A DNA stretch of 64,000 bases from Gemmatimonadota bacterium (GCA_009840005.1 VXOR01000092.1:47726-111725); one strand, 5' to 3'; shown: positions 34,196-42,900, counted from the stretch's first letter. The notes: generated from the letters alone by a model not told the origin. Program-made: numbers and translations.

Positions 34196-35596
34196 TTAGA
34201 TTTTCTGCGGGGGGACGCCGTACTGTATGAGTTTCCGCTGTAGCGTACGCAGGCTGATGCCCAGAATTGCGGCACCTTGAGTGCGGTTGCCGCCGGTGTG
34301 CATGAGCGTATCTAAAATCATCTCCCTCTCAACTTCGTCCAGCCGCCTCGGCACGAAATCTGGCTGCTGAGATTCCGAATTGTTTGCGGGAGCAATTGGC
34401 AAAATGGACTCGATGTCTTGCTCGCTGATTGCCGCGTTGCTGTCTGCGGCATAGATCACCAGACGCTCGACCGCGTTCTTTAGCTCCCTGACATTCCCCG
34501 GCCAGTCATATTCGGCCATACGATCAAGACACCGATCCGCTATTTCGATGGGAGCGATTCCATTTTGCTCTGCGAAACGCTCGGCAAAAACCCGGACCAG
34601 TAGCGGAATATCCGACTTCCGATCTTTGAGGGATGGGACGGGAATGTGAATGACGTTGAGGCGGTAGTATAGATCTTCCCGGAATTGTCCCATTTTGACC
34701 GCGGTCGTCAGATTCGCATTCGAGGCTGCGACGACGCGCACGTTGACATCGATCAATTGAGTTGCTCCTAAGCGTCGGACTTTCTGTTCCTCTAGAACGC
34801 GCAATAGTTTCGTCTGCCCCTGCATTTCTAAGTCCCCGATTTCATCGAGGAAAAGGGTCCCGTCATGGGCTGCTTCAAAAAGTCCCTGCTGGTCCTGTGT
34901 GGCCCCGGTAAATGAACCTTTCTCGTGTCCGAACAATTCGCTTTCGGCTAGTTCTATCGGCAGAGCCGAGCAGTTGATGGCAACGAACGGCCCATTGCTC
35001 ACAGCGCTGAGTGAATGAACGGCGCTTGCCACTAACTCTTTCCCGGTGCCGCTTTCTCCCGTGATCAGAACCGTCGATTTGAACGGTGCCGCACGGCGGA
35101 TCTGATCAAACACCGCCTGCATAGCCCTAGAGGTTCCCAATAATTCGCCGAATCCGGTCTTCTCCTCCATCTGTCTAGCTGAGACAGGATCAAATACCCG
35201 CTTGCGTTCAAGCGCACGATGTACGGCCGTCAGCAGGTCGTTGGCATCGACCGGTTTGATCACGTAATCGACGGCACCTAGCCGCATGGCCTGTACCGCT
35301 TGTTTTACGCTTGTATAAGAGGTGAAGATGACTACCGGCAGTGGTGGAGTCAGTCTAATGGCTGTGCGCAGCAACTGCATACCACCCGGCATCTTGATAT
35401 CTATGACCGCCACATCCAGAGACTGCGTTTTGAGCAGCCGCTCGGCGACGGTGTCATCAGTCGCTTCGACAACTTCATCACAGCCATTCTCCCGTAGGAT
35501 TTGGGTCACGATGGCTAGATGTTTCGGGTTGCTATCGGCGACGAATACTCTGCCTAGCAAAGGCGCATAAGCGATTGGGCTAGAAGATGTCTGCAT
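34196..35596 (-). CDS. Sigma-54-dependent response regulator, NtrC family (orphan)
   Basis: This 466-residue activator has three domains. The receiver (~15-130, phospho-Asp in VIDIKMPGG) has VADS where two acidic residues are usual. The AAA+ domain has Walker A GESGTGKE, the sigma-54 contact loop GSFTGA (a GAFTGA variant), DEIGDLEMQGQTKLLRVLEE and DWPGNVRELKNAVERLV. The Fis-type helix-turn-helix reads GNRTQGAAILGISLRTLQRKL. I use ATG 35596; a GTG at 35614 adds six residues, and neither has a clear ribosome site. No histidine kinase is in the window. It is divergent from the sigma-54 promoter at 35750, which makes the ion-transport operon its likely target. Confidence 0.93.
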   Translation of the reverse strand: MQTSSSPIAYAPLLGRVFVADSNPKHLAIVTQILRENGCDEVVEATDDTVAERLLKTQSLDVAVIDIKMPGGMQLLRTAIRLTPPLPVVIFTSYTSVKQAVQAMRLGAVDYVIKPVDANDLLTAVHRALERKRVFDPVSARQMEEKTGFGELLGTSRAMQAVFDQIRRAAPFKSTVLITGESGTGKELVASAVHSLSAVSNGPFVAINCSALPIELAESELFGHEKGSFTGATQDQQGLFEAAHDGTLFLDEIGDLEMQGQTKLLRVLEEQKVRRLGATQLIDVNVRVVAASNANLTTAVKMGQFREDLYYRLNVIHIPVPSLKDRKSDIPLLVRVFAERFAEQNGIAPIEIADRCLDRMAEYDWPGNVRELKNAVERLVIYAADSNAAISEQDIESILPIAPANNSESQQPDFVPRRLDEVEREMILDTLMHTGGNRTQGAAILGISLRTLQRKLIQYGVPPQKI

Positions 35597-35636
35597 CGGT
35601 GGTATGTTGCGCACTACGTCAAAGTGATCAGGTGGG

Positions 35637-35653
35637 ACGACAAAATGTCGTAG
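35637..35653. promoter_or_regulatory. ACGACA-AAA-TGTCGT palindrome, copy B (candidate enhancer)
   Basis: Six-base arms are perfectly inverted around AAA (35637-35651), followed by AG. The site is 41 bases upstream of the regulator start and about 100 bases upstream of the -24 element of the divergent sigma-54 promoter. That is where upstream activator sites of NtrC-type proteins usually sit. The near-identical copy A at 34140 supports it being a recognised sequence. Confidence 0.5.
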
Positions 35654-35749
35654 CCGCGATTTTGATTGTCAAGCTCCAGTCTGGGATAATCGCCTATGCA
35701 CCAGATATAATGAAGGATAGTCGCCGGTCCGAGACGCGGATTTAAAGAG

Positions 35750-35765
35750 TGGCACAGACTTTGCT
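35750..35765 (+). promoter_or_regulatory. Sigma-54 (RpoN) promoter, -24/-12
   Basis: TGGCAC at 35750-35755, five bases, then TTGCT at 35761-35765, matches the consensus TGGCAC-N5-TTGCW completely, with GG and GC at the required 10-base spacing. The first gene of the ten-gene operon starts 56 bases downstream with AAAGGAG before its ATG. A sigma-54 activator gene is transcribed away from it. Confidence 0.8.
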
Positions 35766-35821
35766 TTATTTCGTCTGACGACCGAAAAAGGGACCACGCA
35801 TACTCGGAGAAAGGAGTTGCT

Positions 35822-37447
35822 ATGGAACTAGCAAACGTCTTTGAAAGGTGGGAATGGTGGGAGCAATACGTATCCCCCTTTGCTCATATCTTCTTGCCTT
35901 TTGTCATCCTCGTGCTCGGATGGTTAGTGGCCCATCTGGTGTCTTGGGTCATCCGTCGAGTTCTGCTCAAAACAAAACTGGATGACAAAGTGCTCGGACT
36001 GGTCATGGGCCGCGACGCCTCTACGGATATCCACGCCGAACGCTGGATTAGCCGGGCCGTGTTCTATCTGGTGATGGTATTCGTGCTCGTTGCCTTCTTT
36101 CAAACGCTCGGCATGACGGCAATGACCGAACCGCTCAACAAGATGCTGAACCAAATTTTCACCTACTTGCCCAAGCTGGTGAGCGCCGCCGTGCTGCTTT
36201 TGGTTGCTTGGATCGTGGGTAGTCTGCTGCGGCGGGTTGTAACGGGCGTGCTTTCGCGAGCGAATATCGAGCAGCGTTTGGCTGAACCAGCCGGACTTGA
36301 GGCCGCCACCGAGAGCGTACTGCCACAGACTATTGGCAACGTGGTGTACTGGCTCACGTTTCTCGTGCTGCTCCCGGCAGTTCTAGATGCCCTAGGATTG
36401 CAGGGATTGCTACAGCCGGTACAGCAGATGATGGCTAAAGTCATCGGTTTCTTACCCAACCTGTTTGCCGCGGCCCTCATCATGCTAATCGGCTGGCTCG
36501 GTGCGCGCATCGTCCAGCAGGTCGTCACCAACCTCCTTGAAGCCACTGGGATAAACAATTTCGGTCGCCGCGTGGGGCTGGCGACTGGACTGGGTATCGA
36601 AAGCCTTTCGGGGCTTGCCGGTACATTGTCTTATGCGGTCATCTTGATCCTCGCAGTGATTGCCGCACTCGAATCGCTGAACTTCGAGGCCATTTCCAAT
36701 CCCGCCAGTTCCATGCTGGAAGGGGCCTTGGCGGCAGTACCGTCTATCCTAGTCGCCGCAGGCATCCTCCTCATCGGCTATCTGGTGGCTCGATTGGTAG
36801 CTCGCGTGGTGGACGATGTGCTCAGGCAAATAGGTTTCAACTCGCTGCTACAGCGCCTCGGAATAGCGGAGGTGACCTTTGCCGAGGAGCGCTCGCCTTC
36901 CATCGCGGAGGCGACCTCTGCTGAGGACCGCCCGCCTTCAACAACGGACGCGACCTTTGCGTTGAACCGCCCGCCATCGCAACTGGCGGGATATATCGCC
37001 ATGGTGGCCGTACTACTCTTCTCTGCCATTGAGGCAACCGCGCAGCTCGGATTTCAAGATCTGGCGGGAATGCTAGTGAAGCTAACGCTGCTGTTCGGCA
37101 AGATCGTCTTGGGTGCAGTGATCTTTGGTTTCGGGCTTTACCTCGCCTCTGTGTTCGGTCGCATCGCGTCCAGAAGAGGGGGAGCTTATGGCAGCATACT
37201 CGGCACTATCGTCCGGATTGCCATCGTGTCCTTGGCTCTATTTATGGGGCTCAGGGAGATGGGCATCGCCAATGAGATCATTACCCTCGCCTTTGGGCTT
37301 ATCCTCGGTTCGGCAGCCATCGCCGCGGCTATCGCCTTCGGCATGGGGGGGCGAGACTTGGCCAAAAAGCACATGGAGCAGTGGACGCAGAATCTAGAAG
37401 AAATAAACAAAGATGGCCCTTCGTCCTCAGAGGAAGGGGAAGGGTAA
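35822..37447 (+). CDS. CmpX-like membrane protein with conserved TM-helix repeats (MscS relative)
   Basis: This 541-residue inner-membrane protein is built from repeated TM-helix units of the mechanosensitive-channel relative type: FVILVLGWLVAHLVSWVIRR, LVSAAVLLLVAWIVGSLLRR, LFAAALIMLIGWLGARIVQQ and ILVAAGILLIGYLVARLVAR. Each is followed by an amphipathic stretch. Such proteins (CmpX in Pseudomonas) are linked to membrane tension and envelope stress. A 39-base, 13-residue tandem repeat at residues 349-387 forms a hydrophilic loop before the last domain. The C terminus is acidic. It is the first gene behind the sigma-54 promoter. Start ATG 35822 follows AAAGGAG. Confidence 0.87.
   Translation: MELANVFERWEWWEQYVSPFAHIFLPFVILVLGWLVAHLVSWVIRRVLLKTKLDDKVLGLVMGRDASTDIHAERWISRAVFYLVMVFVLVAFFQTLGMTAMTEPLNKMLNQIFTYLPKLVSAAVLLLVAWIVGSLLRRVVTGVLSRANIEQRLAEPAGLEAATESVLPQTIGNVVYWLTFLVLLPAVLDALGLQGLLQPVQQMMAKVIGFLPNLFAAALIMLIGWLGARIVQQVVTNLLEATGINNFGRRVGLATGLGIESLSGLAGTLSYAVILILAVIAALESLNFEAISNPASSMLEGALAAVPSILVAAGILLIGYLVARLVARVVDDVLRQIGFNSLLQRLGIAEVTFAEERSPSIAEATSAEDRPPSTTDATFALNRPPSQLAGYIAMVAVLLFSAIEATAQLGFQDLAGMLVKLTLLFGKIVLGAVIFGFGLYLASVFGRIASRRGGAYGSILGTIVRIAIVSLALFMGLREMGIANEIITLAFGLILGSAAIAAAIAFGMGGRDLAKKHMEQWTQNLEEINKDGPSSSEEGEG
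36866..36982 (+). repeat. 39-bp tandem repeat, 3 copies, inside the CmpX-like gene
   Basis: Units at 36866-36904, 36905-36943 and 36944-36982 share the frame GCGGAGGCGACCT..GC.GAGGA.CGCCCGCC. They encode AEVTFAEERSPSI, AEATSAEDRPPST and TDATFALNRPPSQ. The copies are diverged but in frame, so the repeat adds an acidic/proline loop without disrupting the protein. Copy number could vary between strains. Confidence 0.8.
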
Positions 37448-37523
37448 CACCACTGTTGATGTGGGGGTTTGTAGGGTATCGACCCAACAGCCAACTAATA
37501 ACCTTAACCCAAGGAGTAACACA

Positions 37524-38687
37524 ATGATAAACACGCGCACGATTTTGGCTTTGCTCACCATCGCCTTCGTCGCACCGTCCCAACTGTGGGCGTCTGTCTC
37601 TCCCGAGGAGTACGATGTTCCAGTGAGCACAGCCCAGCAGCTACGCCTCGGCGGTACGTACTCCTACGCAGGCAGTGGCAGCGACACCGGAACCAGCGAT
37701 GGATCGGCTTCACTGTTGTACCAGCGTTATTACAATTCCCTGCCCTACGCTTGGGATATGAACTTCAACGGCGTCGGATTGACACGTCGGACGGCTGACG
37801 GCACGCAGGAAGGCTCCTACAATTTCGTCGCCGGCTCAGGGATCAGGAAGTACTTCAAGACGGAAGGTGATCTTTTCTACTCCGGCGAACTTCGCGTCAC
37901 GGGCAACAGCGACTCTGATCGCCCGACTATCGACGCGACGCCGGGCGTGGGGTACGGACGCTTTATCCGCGTTACACCGCTTGCCCAGGCGGTGCGTATT
38001 GAGGAATTCCTGCTGAACGAAGGAGTCCTCAAAGGGCCTCTACCCAAAGAGACGCTGGTCGCGCTCGCGCAGGTGATCGAGCGCCGGGGCGAGTTTGAGA
38101 CCGAATTTGGCGACCGTTACAAGGTCAAGTGGTTTGAAGCGATGGAGCAAGTTATCGCCGAGTCTGGACAGTTTGTTCATGGAGGATTTGGTGCCGTCGG
38201 CTCGCTGCGCGTCGATGAAGTGCTCTTCCAAGAGCATGTGAACGAGCGCTTTATCGGCTGGGACGTGCGCTCAGGCATCCGCTTCGAGGCGTTGACGAAG
38301 GACGCGGACACCCCCCGCCAGGACCCGGGATTGTCTCTAAGAGTGCGATACTCGCGGCCTGTGGGCTGGAAGTCCCAGTTCGACTTCGGCGCCCAGTACT
38401 CCTCGCCATTCACCGGCGATTTTGGCTCTAAGGTCTTTACGCTGTCGAGTTCGCTGAACTATCTGTATGAGGTGACCAACCGCATTGACTTTACGCTCAG
38501 CAACATCCTAACGGCTTCGCGCAGCGAGCCGGACGTGGAGGCAACAGTGGTTAATCAGGTGCGATCGGGATTCATCTTCTTCATCGAGAATCAGGTCAAC
38601 CTCAATGTCACCGGTTCTATCGCCAAAGAGCGCGGCCAGGATCCCACGCAGGGCCTGAATATGGCTATCGAGTACCGCCTGCGTTAG
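37524..38687 (+). CDS. Outer-membrane beta-barrel protein
   Basis: This 387-residue protein starts at ATG 37524 (AAGGAG before it). The open frame back to 37413 lies over the CmpX end. A signal peptide (MINTRTILALLTIAFVAPSQLWA) is followed by strands with alternating aromatic residues (GSASLLYQRYYNSLPYAWDM, GLSLRVRYSRPVGWKSQFDFGAQYSS, SSSLNYLYEVTNRIDFTLSN, INVTGSIA-type) and ends in a strand, LNMAIEYRLR. A helical insert in the middle (LPKETLVALAQVIERRGEFE) may lie in the periplasm. The family is unknown. It could give solutes access to the inner-membrane channels encoded around it. Confidence 0.72.
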   Translation: MINTRTILALLTIAFVAPSQLWASVSPEEYDVPVSTAQQLRLGGTYSYAGSGSDTGTSDGSASLLYQRYYNSLPYAWDMNFNGVGLTRRTADGTQEGSYNFVAGSGIRKYFKTEGDLFYSGELRVTGNSDSDRPTIDATPGVGYGRFIRVTPLAQAVRIEEFLLNEGVLKGPLPKETLVALAQVIERRGEFETEFGDRYKVKWFEAMEQVIAESGQFVHGGFGAVGSLRVDEVLFQEHVNERFIGWDVRSGIRFEALTKDADTPRQDPGLSLRVRYSRPVGWKSQFDFGAQYSSPFTGDFGSKVFTLSSSLNYLYEVTNRIDFTLSNILTASRSEPDVEATVVNQVRSGFIFFIENQVNLNVTGSIAKERGQDPTQGLNMAIEYRLR

Positions 38688-38748
38688 AAAAAGGCTGCAA
38701 ATATAGAAGTTGATGGACAAGGCGGGGCTACCAATCAAGACGAGGAGG

Positions 38749-38803
38749 GGGTGGCTCCACCGAGGCGGGGCCACCCTTATGTACGGGGAGAATGGGTGGC
38801 TCC
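38749..38803 (+). promoter_or_regulatory. Three-strand hairpin region, possible terminator/attenuator
   Basis: GGGTGGCTCC (38749-38758) can pair with GGGGCCACCC (38767-38776) across an 8-base loop. A second GGGTGGCTCC at 38794-38803 can pair with the same GGGGCCACCC instead. No long U-run follows. The region lies in the 200-base gap between the outer-membrane gene and mscS, the largest gap in the operon. Confidence 0.4.
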
Positions 38804-38887
38804 GCCGATTTATGTTCGGATGATAGGCCAATAGAGTCCTTGAGACAGCATCTTAACACTTATTGGCGGAAGGGATTTTCGTAAGAC

Positions 38888-40192
38888 ATGACCATCGAAG
38901 ATATGCTCGACGCCGCGCAACAATTCTGGCGGACAGTCAGTGCCTCAGCATTGCTCCCGGGGCTTGATGTGCAGGTCGCTGCGACAGTTGCCGCAGTCCT
39001 CGTTGCGCTTCTGATCGGCCTAGTGATTCGAAGCCGGGTTCGCGTATTTGAGGCTGAACCGAAGGCCGGACCGCTGCTCTACCTGCGTACAATGCTCTAC
39101 CGGACGCGCAATCTGGTCTCTCCCGCGCTGAATATACTACTGCTGGGCGTCGCGATTGAGGTCTGCATCGCTTCAGTGGGCCAGAGTTGGCTAGTCCGGA
39201 TTGTCCAAAGCGTCGCGGTCATCGTGTTCTTCTATCGCATCATCTCAGGTTTTGCCGGCAATTCCCTTGTCTCCGGTCTATTCACATGGATCGTGATCCC
39301 CTTGGCAACGCTCCGCGTCTTCGGTTGGCTCGATGAAGTCAGTGCGTGGCTTGATGCAGTTTCCCTCGATGTTGGCACCATCCGCATTTCTCTGCTTTCG
39401 CTCGGGCGTACCTTTGTTGCCGGCGGTGTGCTGTTTTGGCTTGGTAGCATCTTAAACACGTTTGGCAAAGAAGCTATCCGCAACCGCCACGCGCTGGATG
39501 TCGGCACGCGCGAGATGATCATCAAGCTGTTCCAGATCGGCCTGTATATCGGCATCTTCCTGTTGCTTCTTGGGGCAATGGGCATCAATCTCACTGCTCT
39601 CGCGGTCTTTGGCGGCGCACTCGGCGTTGGTCTTGGATTCGGCCTGCAAAAGATCGCTGCGAATTTCGTTTCTGGATTGATTATCCTCTTTGACCGCTCG
39701 ATCACGCCCGGCGACTACATTGCGTTCGAGGATGGACATTCCGGGACACTCCGCGAACTGAATATGCGGTCGGCGACGTTGGAGACTTTTGATGGCAAGG
39801 ACATCATAGTTCCAAACGAACAGTTCATTACATTGCCGTTCGTCAACTGGACGCACAACAACAAGAAACAGCGCTACTCACTTGAATTCTCAGTGGCTTA
39901 CAAGACGGATCTCCATACCATGCTACGGCTCGTGAGGGAGGTTGTTGCCAGTCATCCGAAGGTGCTGTCTGGACCTGAGTTGCCTATTGAGGAACGGCCG
40001 GACGCAGAGATCAGCAGCTTCGGTGATTCGGGTGTCAACATTCTGGTCGAGTTTTGGATGCTCGGGATTGATGATGGGGAAAACCGGGTCGGCGCGGATC
40101 TGCTTCTTATGATTTGGGATGTACTAAAAGAGAACGATATCGAAATCCCGTTCCCGCAACGCGATGTAAGGATTGTACGTGCCGAGCCGTAA
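38888..40192 (+). CDS. MscS-family mechanosensitive channel
   Basis: This 434-residue channel has several N-terminal membrane segments before the MscS core. The pore-lining helix contains LGVGLGFGLQKIAANFVSGLIILFDRS, and the beta domain has ITPGDYIAFEDGHSGTLREL and VPNEQFI-LPFVNWTHNN. The C-terminal alpha/beta domain ends FPQRDVRIV. It would release ions and small solutes during hypo-osmotic shock. The 5' region (ribosome site through codon ~15) is duplicated further down at 40322-40386. It has a separate 200-base leader. Confidence 0.93.
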   Translation: MTIEDMLDAAQQFWRTVSASALLPGLDVQVAATVAAVLVALLIGLVIRSRVRVFEAEPKAGPLLYLRTMLYRTRNLVSPALNILLLGVAIEVCIASVGQSWLVRIVQSVAVIVFFYRIISGFAGNSLVSGLFTWIVIPLATLRVFGWLDEVSAWLDAVSLDVGTIRISLLSLGRTFVAGGVLFWLGSILNTFGKEAIRNRHALDVGTREMIIKLFQIGLYIGIFLLLLGAMGINLTALAVFGGALGVGLGFGLQKIAANFVSGLIILFDRSITPGDYIAFEDGHSGTLRELNMRSATLETFDGKDIIVPNEQFITLPFVNWTHNNKKQRYSLEFSVAYKTDLHTMLRLVREVVASHPKVLSGPELPIEERPDAEISSFGDSGVNILVEFWMLGIDDGENRVGADLLLMIWDVLKENDIEIPFPQRDVRIVRAEP

Positions 40193-40230
40193 GGACAACG
40201 GCTTGGATGATCCGCCTACTGGACGAGCGC

Positions 40231-40320
40231 GAGAGTTTGCGCATCAGCATCGTCTTTTTCTTACTTGAAGCCGAAATTGATGCGCTGCTCGCGCTGCTGA
40301 GCAGCACTATTTTGCAGTAG
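40231..40320 (+). pseudogene. Remnant: 3' end of a class V aminotransferase gene (copy 1)
   Basis: Read in frame from 40231, this gives ESLRISIVFFLLEAEIDALL and then ALLSSTILQ before a TAG stop. It matches the C terminus of the intact aminotransferase at 34009-34060 (SITFFLLEAEIDELLAALN). Nothing upstream continues the gene: the bases before belong to the mscS end and its short spacer. It is a fossil of a deleted gene and encodes no domain of its own. Confidence 0.75.
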
Positions 40321-40321
40321 T

Positions 40322-40386
40322 GGAAGGCACTTTCGCAAGATATGACTCGAATAGGTTCTCGACGCGGTGCAACAATTCTGGCGGAC
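40322..40386 (+). repeat. Duplicated mscS start region
   Basis: The stretch GGAAGGCACTTTCGCAAGAT-ATG and the following CTCGACGCGGTGCAACAATT-CTGGCGGAC align with mscS 38868-38934 (GGAAGGGATTTTCGTAAGAC-ATG, CTCGACGCCGCGCAACAATT-CTGGCGGAC). The copies are about 65 bases long, roughly three quarters identical, with a two-base gap. The copy supplies the ribosome site and ATG of the downstream protease-like gene, read in a different frame from mscS. Confidence 0.7.
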
Positions 40387-40842
40387 GGGCGGCGAATTTG
40401 CGGTTGGCGCGAATGGACGTCCCTGCCGGGGCTTGGCATCGCTGCGATCAAGGCGAAGCTCGATACGGGCGCCAAGACCTCGGCATTACATGCGTGGGAC
40501 ATTGATGCGTATGAAGTCGATGGACGCCCTTGGGTTAGCTTTTGCGTACATCCCCTGCAGCGCGACGTCGTCTCGGTCGTGCACTGCACTGCACCGCTTT
40601 GCGACCGGCGTTGGGTGACCAATTCTGGGGGCACGCGCGAGCGGCGCTACGTCATCTCGACGCGCCTCCGAATCGGGCCTGACTCTTGGCCGATTGAACT
40701 CACCCTCACCAACCGCGACGAGATGGGATTCCGCATGCTCATTGGTCGCGAAGCCATGCGCGGTCGCCTGATCGTCGATCCGAACGCTTCCTACCGCGCT
40801 GGCAAGCCCAGTCGGAAAGCGAAGAAATCCACCAAGACTTAG
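40342..40842 (+). CDS. RimK-associated ATP-dependent zinc protease-like (retropepsin-like) protein
   Basis: This 166-residue protein belongs to the Zn_protease/DUF785 family encoded beside RimK ligases (RimB-like). Family motifs are [37 protein letters not shown] (the D-T-G of retropepsin-like folds), [19 protein letters not shown] and LIVDPNASY. The family usually begins just before the GWREW motif. Here residues 1-18 ([18 protein letters not shown]) come from a duplicated piece of the mscS start read in another frame. The next gene, rimK-like, starts 27 bases later. Confidence 0.88.
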   Translation: MTRIGSRRGATILADGRRICGWREWTSLPGLGIAAIKAKLDTGAKTSALHAWDIDAYEVDGRPWVSFCVHPLQRDVVSVVHCTAPLCDRRWVTNSGGTRERRYVISTRLRIGPDSWPIELTLTNRDEMGFRMLIGREAMRGRLIVDPNASYRAGKPSRKAKKSTKT

Positions 40843-40869
40843 CCACTGCCAAACCGAGAGGATGCGTTT

Positions 40870-41781
40870 ATGAAGATCGCCATGCTGGCCCGCAACCCGA
40901 ATCTCTACAGCCATAAGCGCCTCGTCGAGGCCGCAGAGGCTAAGGGGCACGAAATCGACATTATCAACACGACCCAGTGCAACATGAATATCACGGCGCA
41001 CCGTCCCCAAGTGCTGTACCAGGGTGAATCCCTTACCCTTAGGGGCTATGACGCCGTGATCCCGCGCATTGGTGCGTCGGTTACCTTTTACGGCCTTGCG
41101 GTACTGCGCCAATTCGAGATGATGGGAGTTTGGCCGCTGAACGAGTCCGTGGCTATTGGCCGTTCCCGCGACAAATTGCGCTCGTTGCAGCTTTTGTCGC
41201 GGGAGGGCCTCGGCTTGCCGGTTACCGGATTTGCCAATTCGGCAAGCCAAGCGGAGGAAATGATCAGGATGGTGAATGGCCCGCCCGTCGTTATTAAACT
41301 GCTAGAAGGCACTCAGGGCATCGGCGTCATCCTCAGCAATACCATGTCGTCGGCAAAGAGCGTGTTTGAGGCATTCCGGGGTGCTAAGATCAACATCTTG
41401 GTGCAAGAGTTCATCAAGGAAGCGGGTGGTGCCGACATTCGCGCCTTTGTCATCGGCAACCGCGTCGTCGGAGCCATGATGCGCCAGGGGGCACCAGATG
41501 AGTTCCGCTCCAATCTGCACCGAGGCGGCTCGTCTATGAAGATTCGCATCACCCCCGAGGAACGCTCGACCGCCGTACGGGCAGCCAAGGTGATAGGTCT
41601 CAATGTCGCTGGCGTCGATCTTTTGCGCTCCAACCACGGACCCGTGCTCATGGAGGTAAATTCATCGCCGGGATTGGAGGGCATTGAGAAGGCGACGGAC
41701 CTCGATATAGCTGGGCAGATCATTTCTTTTATAGAGAGCCATGCTAAACCTATGCGAACTAGGACTCGCGGCAGGGGTTGA
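40870..41781 (+). CDS. rimK: RimK-family ATP-grasp ligase (alpha-L-glutamate ligase type)
   Basis: This 303-residue ATP-grasp enzyme would add amino acids, typically glutamate, to a protein or small-molecule carboxylate. The motifs are [74 protein letters not shown] and [20 protein letters not shown] with the metal-binding Glu and Asn. In proteobacteria RimK modifies ribosomal protein S6, and the target here is unknown. Its neighbours are the retropepsin-like gene upstream and an AstE-like deacylase two bases downstream, a recurrent trio. Confidence 0.93.
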   Translation: MKIAMLARNPNLYSHKRLVEAAEAKGHEIDIINTTQCNMNITAHRPQVLYQGESLTLRGYDAVIPRIGASVTFYGLAVLRQFEMMGVWPLNESVAIGRSRDKLRSLQLLSREGLGLPVTGFANSASQAEEMIRMVNGPPVVIKLLEGTQGIGVILSNTMSSAKSVFEAFRGAKINILVQEFIKEAGGADIRAFVIGNRVVGAMMRQGAPDEFRSNLHRGGSSMKIRITPEERSTAVRAAKVIGLNVAGVDLLRSNHGPVLMEVNSSPGLEGIEKATDLDIAGQIISFIESHAKPMRTRTRGRG

Positions 41782-41784
41782 TTG

Positions 41785-42861
41785 ATGAAAGCTCGCGCGC
41801 CGAGACCATCGCAGGTTGTCCGCATCAACGGGTCGGAGATTGGCCCTGGTACGCGAACCCAAATCGACCTGCCCCTTGTCGATCTCTCCACTCGAGTTCC
41901 ATTGACCATGCCAGTTCACGTCGTCAACGGCCGCCGAGATGGTCCGCAGTTATTCGTGTCGGCAGCCGTACATGGCGACGAGCTCAACGGCGTGGAAATC
42001 ATCCGCCGCGTCGTCAAATTGAGTGCGCTGAAGCGACTCCGCGGTGCGCTCATCGCCGTGCCGATCATCAACGTCCCGGGCTTTCTCAATCTCAGCCGGT
42101 ATTTGCCAGACCGCCGGGATCTCAACCGCTCCTTCCCGGGGCTGACCAAAGGCTCTCTCGCAGCCCGTCTCGCCAAGCTATTTCTCGATGAGGTCGTCGT
42201 GGGTTCCACACATGGAATAGACCTTCATACGGGTGCTGTACATCGGGACAACTATCCGCAAACCCGCGTAAACCTCGACGATGCCGAAGCCGAACGCATG
42301 GCGCGCGCCTTTGGCGTCCCACTCGTGATCAACGCGGGATTTCCCGAGGGGAGCCTGCGCGCGGCAGCCCGCGAGCACGGCGTACCGGTCATTGTCTATG
42401 AGGCGGGGGAAGCACTGCGCTTTGACGAGGCTGCCATCCGCGCTGGCGTCAAGGGGGTGATGCGAGTGATGCGGGAACTGGGCATGTTGCCGCCGCTGAG
42501 GAGCGCCAAGCCCGCTCACGCCCCCTTGATTTTGCGCTCAAGTCAGTGGGTACGTGCGCCCAGTAGCGGGGTCGTGCGGGCGATCAAGCCCATAGGTGCA
42601 CGGGTGAAGACGGGCCAAGTCTTGGCTATTGTGTCCGATCCGCTCGGCGAGACGGAAACCGAAATAGAAGCTCCGGTGGATGGCGTGGTCATCGGCCGCA
42701 CCAATTTGCCTTTGGCGCACGAGGGGGAGGCGCTCTTCAACATTGGGTTGACCGCGGGAACGCAGATTGTAGCCCGTACGCTCGACGATTTTGATCCCCT
42801 AGAGGAATACAAATCGGGCGCGACCGGGGAGCTTGCAAAAACAGAGCCGGAAATCGTCTAA
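41785..42861 (+). CDS. AstE/AspA family deacylase (succinylglutamate desuccinylase/aspartoacylase-like)
   Basis: This 358-residue zinc hydrolase has the M14-like site AAVHGDELNGVEIIRR (His-x2-Glu), PDRRDLNRSFPG and GIDLHTGAVHRDNYPQ with the second His. The C-terminal part (VRAPSSGVVRAIKPIGARVK, then EIEAPVDGVVIGRT) is a barrel-sandwich, biotinyl-like domain common in this subfamily. It could remove acyl or amino-acyl groups added by the neighbouring ligase. That coupling is inference from gene order. ATG 41785 comes three bases after the rimK stop; a TTG at 41782 adds one residue. Confidence 0.9.
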   Translation: MKARAPRPSQVVRINGSEIGPGTRTQIDLPLVDLSTRVPLTMPVHVVNGRRDGPQLFVSAAVHGDELNGVEIIRRVVKLSALKRLRGALIAVPIINVPGFLNLSRYLPDRRDLNRSFPGLTKGSLAARLAKLFLDEVVVGSTHGIDLHTGAVHRDNYPQTRVNLDDAEAERMARAFGVPLVINAGFPEGSLRAAAREHGVPVIVYEAGEALRFDEAAIRAGVKGVMRVMRELGMLPPLRSAKPAHAPLILRSSQWVRAPSSGVVRAIKPIGARVKTGQVLAIVSDPLGETETEIEAPVDGVVIGRTNLPLAHEGEALFNIGLTAGTQIVARTLDDFDPLEEYKSGATGELAKTEPEIV

Positions 42862-42900
42862 TGCCGAGTGGGACTATTTCCCATAGCGAAAGGAACCTCG

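Noticed and set aside
36866..36982. CRISPR-like array
   Set aside because: The units are contiguous without spacers and lie in frame in a gene; the 18-bp array at 3351 is likewise contiguous.
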